A DNA stretch of 64,000 nt, from positions 1,044,513-1,108,512 of the forward strand of contig MU001497.1 of NCBI GenBank assembly GCA_010093485.1, read 5' to 3'. The notes below the pieces were generated by a model that made no database searches, was not told where the DNA came from, and worked only from the letters and a program-made list of their open reading frames with translations. The translations under genes and the position numbers were made by a program. Positions 57,955-64,000 of the stretch are shown here, one piece after another; within the stretch, counting starts at the first letter, position 1, and each line of letters opens with the position of its first letter. This DNA is from Karstenula rhodostoma CBS 690.94 (Eukaryota > Ascomycota > Dothideomycetes > Pleosporales > Didymosphaeriaceae).

Positions 57955-59193
57955 CTTGTGTGGTGCGGAGCTGAGAGACACTGAAGATGGGAAGATTGGT
58001 AAGCTGACCTGGGGTACAATGCTGCGGCAGTCACAGGTTGTATAGGCTAGATATACATGTAAGTGCGTAGTACGTGAGTTCTAGAGTCTGCAGGAAACTG
58101 CCATGAGTGTACCAGCTCGTGTCCCAACCACGCCCAAGCCAATATAGTTTACTTCTTTTGCATACACATCTCGTATACGTGTCTTCTATAGCTCGGAGAG
58201 GTATTGTCAGCGTGTTTGAGCTACGCGGAAGCACAGCCATAAGGGCAAGAAGCCTCAGAACTTACCAGTCGGCATGAGCCGAGTGACAAGAGGAATGGGA
58301 AGCGGCCCGACGCAGGTGGGCGCAATATCGAACCGCGTATCGATGACATGCAGAGCTCACAACCGTAGCCACGAGCCAGTGGTGAGTACCATCAACCTGG
58401 GCATCGCCTGGCCTGATACTAAACTATAACTGGACTTTTACATGTCGTGTGCGTCGATTGTGGTGGATATGTGGCCTTGTAACAAACTCAGCGCTGAACA
58501 ACCCAGACTTTGGAGAGTTGCAAATCTGTTTAGCGAGACCTATTCTTGGTGTTGTGTTGGGGACTGGTACCAGCCAGTTTACCCGCAAATTGATCTCACG
58601 TTAGCGAGATCACAAACGCGAAAAGCGATAAGACTGGAACGATCACGATCCGCAAAGATGAATTCAACGGGGCTGAATCGGAAGACACTGATTCGTATCC
58701 GGTCAAAGGGAAGCACCACCGGTAGACGTGTTCGGTGGACGTGTGGGCGCCGCGGCAGAAAAGAGCACAGGAGGCATTGAAAGGGACAGAGATGATGTTG
58801 TGGACAAGATGCAGACATCCGAGGTTCTTCATTTGAGCATCTGGAACTGTCAAAGGTATAAAACACACATGTGCAAGATATGTAAATCCGGTCCCGCGTC
58901 GGGGATACTGTAAGCGATGAGTCTAGAGAGCCACCGTGCGCGTCGTGTCCATGTATCAAAGCAGGGGTCGCTGCAGCATAGTTTGGCTCCCGGATTCGCT
59001 CGAGGTGCGATGATCCGAAGAAAGTGCCGGCTTCTCGTCCAAGCCTGCTGGGAAGCTCCTGGGCTGTTCCGGGCGTGTTTCCTCACTCGTATGGCTATTC
59101 GTAGACGTGCTCTCACATTTCTTCAGAGTTGGTACACCACATGTGGTGCTGTCTGTTCCTTTGCAACTGGCGCGGGACGATGCTGAGACCTCT
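57955..59193. other. 1.2 kb intergenic region
   Basis: Lies upstream of the CBM1 gene and downstream of the NAA50-like gene. No exon, repeat or RNA gene recognised. Confidence 0.5.
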
Positions 59194-59964
59194 TCACCTA
59201 TTCAGAACGCTCACTGCGTCTGGATGAGCTAGTAAATCGGCAACGCCAATCCATTTGCGAACCAGAACCGCACCTTGAGGCTTGAGTTTGTGATAATAAG
59301 CATCTTCCTTGCCGATGATATCGAATCCCCTCTTTTTGTACCATTCCAACCCGTCCTCGTTGGCTTCCCATACGTGAGCTGTGACACATCTAACACCGTG
59401 CATCCCGACTGCCTTGGCAGCTACCTTTTGCAAGAGATGTGTAGCGATTCCGTGCGAGCGGTATGGGGCGAGCAGACTGATTGTGGATATGTAGAGGTTC
59501 GCGGAAGGCAGGATACGACATCGAATGGCACCAACGAGACGAGGCTTCTCTGTGCTCGAATTACGAGCGCCATCGTTCACCGGGGCTGGATGCCACAGAG
59601 CCATGAGCGTGATGCTGTGGAAGGGCTCTTCCATGGATTCAGTGAAGAAGACGGCAGGATACGACACGGGAAGTGTCAGGCTGAGGATGCGTTTGAAGGA
59701 GGGGATGAGCTCCTCGGCAAGGGGCGCGAGTTCGACATTCTCGGGGAGTGGAGGCGTAGAGAAAAGAGGAGCGGTAGGCGGGCTCGGGGCGAGCTCAATG
59801 GCGCGTTCTTGCGTGGGAGCAGAGCTGGGTTCAGATGGTGACATGGCGGGCTGCGCCTGCTGTGCGAGTGGCATCGGAGGAGGTGCTGCAACTGGGGTTG
59901 GTTGGTCAGCTTTCATAACAGTCGCGGGCTTCTTCAGCCATGCCGTTATTGAAGACTGAAGCAT
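59194..59964 (-). CDS. NAA50-like N-terminal acetyltransferase (GNAT)
   Basis: Single exon, 256 residues. Residues 1-80 are Pro/Ala-rich and disordered. From about 85 the GNAT fold begins: LILSL-type start (FKRILSLTLPVSYPAVFFTE), VGAIRCRI, LYISTISLLAPYRSHGIATH with the acetyl-CoA motif RSHGIA, and WEANEDGLEWYKKRGFDIIG. This pattern is that of NAA50/San, which acetylates protein N-termini, often together with NatA. The protein is longer than typical NAA50 because of its N- and C-terminal extensions. It starts MLQSSITAWLKKP, similar to a PIP-box-like Q-x2-I-x2-W; that resemblance may be chance. Divergent from MIC19. Confidence 0.85.
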   Translation of the reverse strand: MLQSSITAWLKKPATVMKADQPTPVAAPPPMPLAQQAQPAMSPSEPSSAPTQERAIELAPSPPTAPLFSTPPLPENVELAPLAEELIPSFKRILSLTLPVSYPAVFFTESMEEPFHSITLMALWHPAPVNDGARNSSTEKPRLVGAIRCRILPSANLYISTISLLAPYRSHGIATHLLQKVAAKAVGMHGVRCVTAHVWEANEDGLEWYKKRGFDIIGKEDAYYHKLKPQGAVLVRKWIGVADLLAHPDAVSVLNR

Positions 59965-60283
59965 GTTGCTCTTGCCAGTCGCAACTAGAAGTTAATTTAT
60001 TAGGCGCAATGATACCGCGAGTTTGGGGTGATGTTAGTTGCTGCTACGGAAGAGACAGTCTCCTGCACCGGGCTCACTCGGCCCGTAAGTTTTTGATTGT
60101 CTTGAAAGCGTTGCGCAGACGGAGGGTCAGTGGAGGCACTGCGGGGGTCAACGCGAATTCGATGCGCGACGAGGCTAAACCGCTCTCGGCATAGTGGCAA
60201 TTCCCACTTGGCAGCCGCCATCTGACTTTCGACGGCTAGCTCAGCAACCACGCATCGGGCATTACGCATTGTCGAGCATCACC
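59965..60283. other. Divergent promoter region, NAA50-like / MIC19
   Basis: 319 bp between divergent starts. No distinct element identified. Confidence 0.5.
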
Positions 60284-60990
60284 ATGGGCGCCGAGAACTC
60301 GAAACCCGCCAGCGATGTCTCGCAGCACGTCTTCTCCTCGTACGTCGTCTTCCCCGCTCGAATTGGCTCGTTGGACCACCCCCCGTGCTGATAATGTTTT
60401 CCTCGCAGAGACACCCCCGTCCGATTCTCCAATGGCTTGGTCGATTCGCTGCAGAAGAACACACAGGTGAGGAGAGCTGTCTCCAGATATAGAAAGGCCC
60501 GTGAGTTGACGCATTGGCGATCCAGACCGACTCCACCCGGTCCAAACAGCAGGAGCTCCAGTACCAGCAGCGCTTAACCCAGGAACTCGAGAAGCTGCGC
60601 GAGAAGGAGGCCCAGAACCTCTCCGATCTGTCCAAAACCCTCGACGTTGAGCAACCCTCCGAGCCCACCTCGCTCACCGACAGGCTCTCCGACGCCACCG
60701 AGAAGATTAGCGATGCGACCTCAAGCTCCGCTACCCTCGCCGAGAAGCGCAGGCAGCAAGATATGAGCAACTCCAGCGTCACCAAGGAGATCGAGGCGCT
60801 GAAGAAGAAGCTGGACACGCGGAAGAAGCTCGAGCAGGCGGACCCGCAGGTCAACAAGGCGAAGGAAGACGTTGTCGCGTGCTTGCGCCTGCACGACCGA
60901 CGGCCGCTCGACTGCTGGAAAGAGGTCGAGATCTTCAAGAAGGAAGTAGGCCGGCTGGAGAGGGATTTTGTGGAAAAGACGATAAGATGA
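60284..60990 (+). CDS. MIC19: MIC19, MICOS complex subunit (DUF1690)
   Basis: Model join(60284..60339, 60409..60466, 60526..60990), 192 residues. MICOS holds cristae junctions in the inner mitochondrial membrane. The start MGAENSKPAS is a classical N-myristoylation signal (Gly2). Then VRFSNGLVDSLQKN, a coiled-coil middle (QQELQYQQRLTQELEKLREK, EIEALKKKLDTRKKLEQ) and a C-terminal CHCH-like pair C-x10-C (ACLRLHDRRPLDCW) near the end. This is the arrangement of fungal Mic19. The three exons are in phase with standard splice sites. Divergent from the NAA50-like gene. Confidence 0.92.
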
Positions 60991-61465
60991 GCGCGGCCAG
61001 ATACCCGTCCAGCAAGCGCCTACGCAGGGACCTTTCTCAGGGCTCCTGACCTTGTACAGATAAAACCCATGTTACCAATATTCCTCCAGATCCTCAGTCT
61101 CGAGCAGTCGCTCACCTTACCTTCGTTGTCCTCTCTGAATTTTTTTAATTTTTTAGCCTTGTTCTGTTCTATTCATCCTGCATGCATGACATCCTGGGCG
61201 ACGCAGCTTTCCGAACTGCTCGCTTCCTATCCATTGCCTCTCACCTTCACCTTCACCTTCACTTAGAATGATTACTCGTTCAGCTTTTGCAGAGGGGGGG
61301 TTGCGTTTGCAACGGGGCAGGCGCGGCCTTTCGCCTATCACTTGCGCGGACTAGCGTATGGTGCTACCAAAAGACAAGTCCTACTTCAAGCGCAGGTCTT
61401 GACTTCCTTTCGTTCTCTTCCTCTTTCCGTATTCTCCTAACCGCGAGTCGCGGACTGATGTCCAT
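60991..61465. other. Intergenic region between MIC19 and the methyltransferase
   Basis: 475 bp with a T-rich stretch (61140-61160) and the TCACCT microsatellite. Holds the MIC19 3' UTR and the methyltransferase promoter. Confidence 0.5.
61241..61264 (+). repeat. (TCACCT)4 microsatellite
   Basis: Three perfect TCACCT units and a fourth TCACTT, downstream of MIC19. Confidence 0.8.
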
Positions 61466-63728
61466 ATGGCGCCGCAACAACACTATGACTTTGAGGATCA
61501 CGTGGTCGGCAATCCGCTCGACGATGAGATTGAAGTTCAGCACTTCGGTAGGTAACCGCCGATGACAAGGGCGTAGACCCCAATTCTAACGCCGTATTCA
61601 AGGCCATGATGACGAAAACGAGGATGACGAGCGCGGTGAGCAGGATCGGGAGTATATCTTGATCGACGACAACGAGGAAGATGTCGCAAGTCGCGCGAGG
61701 TCCCCTATCCAGGAAGCCGCCTTCCCCGCGATCATTCAGCTACCGTCTTACCGACTTGATAATGTCGGCGTCATTCGCCCAGGAGATACTGTGGAGCTGA
61801 TCGACCGAACCGAGCGAAAATCAAAGCATACACTCAGCGGAGATTTCTTGAAGATCACGACCATTGTCGAGGACCTGAAGACGCAAGAAACCAAGCTGAA
61901 TGGCTACCGACTACGGCGATGTAGTTATCTTCGCCCACTCTTCGACGGTGAGTGCTCTACATAACCAGAAGGCTTGCGACTTCTGTCACGACGAACTTTA
62001 TCTTCTGCCAACCTTTGCAGTGATGCGAGACGCTTCACAGTAAAACACTGCTGTGATATGTATTGACCTGAAGTAGGAAAGCTCAACGAATTGTTCATGC
62101 TCATCGAAGCCTCAGAAGATGACCGTCGTCCAACCATGACTCAAGGACTACAGTCTGTACCTCTTACTGAAGTCCTTAAGAAAAGGAAGTGCGAATTCAC
62201 AGACAGAGATTACAATGCGTACGACGTAAAGATGGCCAATCGTTGGGCACCCGCTGGTCTGAAGACCTCGATGGAAATCATAAAATGGATATTCCGAGAA
62301 GGCACTCTAGTATGCCGTTTTGTACATACCGTTGTCTTCGACCATAATTCGGTATCCTACAGCGGAGAAGTGCGCAAGCTCTACCGTCGCGAAACCGATC
62401 AAGTCTCACAGACAGCATCCCTTCCAATTCCGATCCTTTCTCAGGACAGGAAACGACGGTCGTCAATTGAGCAGATCGATGGCGCACCCACAAAACGACG
62501 CTCACCTCCAGCCAAAACGTGTCGGTATACCTTTGGAGATGCATTCTGCGGCATTGGGGGTGCTTCAGAAGGCGCAAGCCAAGCAGATCTTTTCGTTAAG
62601 TGGGGGCTCGAGAAAGATGAATTGGCCATACATGGTTACGCAGCGAACTTTCCTGCAGCAGAACCTCTACATATGGACGCACACGATTTCCCCGTGATCG
62701 CAAAACGTCGCGAACACGGCGTCGATATATTGCATCTGTCGTGCCCATGCTGTTACTGGTCCGAAGCTCACACCAACGAAGGAAAGAACGACCAAGAGAA
62801 CATGGAGACCCTGCTCACGGTGGGCCCGTTTCTAAAGGCAGTTAAACCTCGCTACGCCACGTTAGAGCAAGCACCTGGTCTCTTGAAACTGAAAAAACAC
62901 CGACTTTGGTTCCGGAAGTTGATCAACGAAATCACCTCGATGAAATATAATGTTCGTTGGAGGGTCACGGATCAATCGGAATATGGGTTACCGCAGCGAC
63001 GACGACGGCTCGTCTTCTTGTGTGCTAAACAAGGTCTTCCTCTCCCGGCTTTCCCAAAGCCCGTTCATGGACCAAAAGATAGTGGTTTACCCTACTGGGT
63101 CACGGTTGGTGACGCTTTAGAGGCTTTAGAACGCCGCGGTGCACACACTTATGACAGATACCACCAGCCTGAGGAGGAAAGGCTTCTTGCTCGACCCCGT
63201 GAGCCTGTTGACCCGCGAACGATCCTCGCTAGGTGTATCACGACGAGCGGCGGAGAGAACATACATCCTTCTGGCCATAGAAAGTACACCCCACGCGAGA
63301 TATCTCAGCTACAAGGCTTTCCAATAGACTACCACTTCAGAGGCTCAAGAGGAGAGGTAATAAAGCAAGCGGGAAATGCTTGGGCACCTGTCTCCAACAC
63401 AAAATATTTTCTGCTACTAGCACAGTTTCTCGAAGCCTGGGACAAGGGCTATGTCGACGCCGAGGATGATGTGGAAGACCTCTATGATTATCTTGAGGAA
63501 AAGGGCATCCGCGTTCCCACTTCAACCAGGTATCTGAAGAAACTTAAGAAAACAGTCATTTCGAAGAAGAAACATCCGTTGTGGGGTAGCACTTACAGAG
63601 TTGACCGTGCACCACGCCAATGGGCTCCACGGATGGCACCAGCCGCACAACCGACGAGGAGCCAACGTCAAGTTCGAGACGCCGCGGCGATTGCGAGGCA
63701 GCGAGGAGAAATCATTGATCTCGACTGA
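61466..63728 (+). CDS. RID-like DNA (cytosine-5) methyltransferase
   Basis: Model join(61466..61547, 61603..61947, 62077..63728), 692 residues, phases exact. The N-terminal 270 residues hold a BAH-like region (IRPGDTVELIDRTER, DDNEEDVAS). The catalytic half has the C5-methyltransferase motifs: I, FGDAFCGIGGASEG (about 295-308); IV, LSCPCCYWSEAHT with Cys367 as the likely nucleophile; VI, TLEQAPGLL (about 405-413); VIII, YGLPQRRRRLVFL (about 445-457); IX, RKYTPREISQLQGFP; and X, KQAGNAWAP (about 573-581). The order and EQ-type motif VI resemble Neurospora RID and Ascobolus Masc1, which are needed for RIP and MIP, and not the larger DIM-2. Motif IV is PCC where canonical enzymes have PCQ. The lysine-rich C-terminus ends REEIIDLD-like (GEIIDLD). 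Confidence 0.92.
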
Positions 63729-64000
63729 AGCAGCAGCACCACGTATAAGGTGCTACGGAAAGTTCCAGTTTGAATCCGACCTTTACCCAGGATGAACTAC
63801 ACGAGGCGGCCAGAAGATTATCTCGTTATGTGTACCAGCTGTACCATTCTGCTTAGCCTGCAGAAACACCACATGCTCATTCGGATTGTCAGCCTGAGGA
63901 TCTATTTGGGCCGGATGCAGAAGACGAGACCACAGAACACGTTGATTGGAGGAAAACATGGTACCGACAGCATGGTCTTAGTACGGAAGCTTGTCTATGC
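63729..64000 (+). other. Right edge with a coding-like stretch, possibly a partial gene
   Basis: From about 63780 one frame reads FTQDELHEAARRLSRYVYQL, then YHSA, a TAG at about 63854, then PAETPHAHSDCQPEDLFGPD, and on to EHVDWRKTWYRQHGLSTEAC at the window edge. The protein-like composition suggests an exon or decayed gene running off the window. I could not find splice sites that remove the stop with an intron of normal length, and I name no family. Confidence 0.3.

Noticed and set aside
59194..60990. The two GNAT genes and methyltransferase as parts of one modification cluster
   Set aside because: The GNAT genes are 20 kb apart and of different subfamilies, with housekeeping genes between; no shared orientation or spacing supports a cluster.

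Overview
The window is nuclear DNA of a filamentous ascomycete (Pezizomycotina). Nearly every gene is split by short 45-170 bp GT-AG introns with GTAAGT, GTACGT or GTATGT donors. The gene set includes Zn(II)2Cys6 regulators, a CBM1 protein, a RID-type cytosine methyltransferase and an mpaB/Lcp-like oxygenase, all typical of that group. Placement in Dothideomycetes is a guess from overall protein feel and is not demonstrated. I rebuilt gene models by hand from splice sites, reading phase and family conservation, so exon edges are predictions. There is one assembly gap of 40 N at 52587-52626.

Layout. 0.3-23.1 kb is gene-dense: a small Cys-rich protein, an epoxide hydrolase, a GPI-type cell-surface protein, a mitochondrial PDH-type kinase, cytochrome c, a short-chain dehydrogenase, a double CCCH zinc-finger protein, an mpaB/Lcp-like oxygenase, RRG9, and a Zn2Cys6 regulator. 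23.1-33.3 kb is a gene-poor block of about 10 kb with decayed sequence. It holds an AT-rich tract with a strong RIP-like dinucleotide bias, a diverged tandem repeat, and one possible small secreted protein. 33.3-39.5 kb holds a TauD-like dioxygenase, a damaged Zn2Cys6 regulator and a GNAT acetyltransferase. 40-52 kb is housekeeping: a KEKE-rich basic protein, SEC31, an RRM protein, a complex I MLRQ/B12D subunit, COX12, and a RasGEF fused to a Ras-like GTPase domain. 52-64 kb holds a Ser/Arg-rich unknown, a secreted CBM1 protein, an NAA50-like acetyltransferase, MIC19, and a RID-like DNA methyltransferase.

How the genes relate. Several encode mitochondrial functions: the pyruvate dehydrogenase kinase, cytochrome c, RRG9, the MLRQ subunit, COX12 and MIC19. 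The MLRQ and COX12 genes are divergent across only 257 bp and probably share a promoter. Other close divergent pairs are cytochrome c/SDR, oxygenase/RRG9, SEC31/RRM and NAA50-like/MIC19. I see no biosynthetic cluster, CRISPR, intact transposon, rRNA or tRNA. The most informative observations are the RID-like methyltransferase with a non-standard motif IV together with RIP-like decay in the same window, the GTPase-RasGEF fusion, the duplicated CCCH module, the decaying regulator, and two proposed microexons. I did not find a clearly new multi-gene system.
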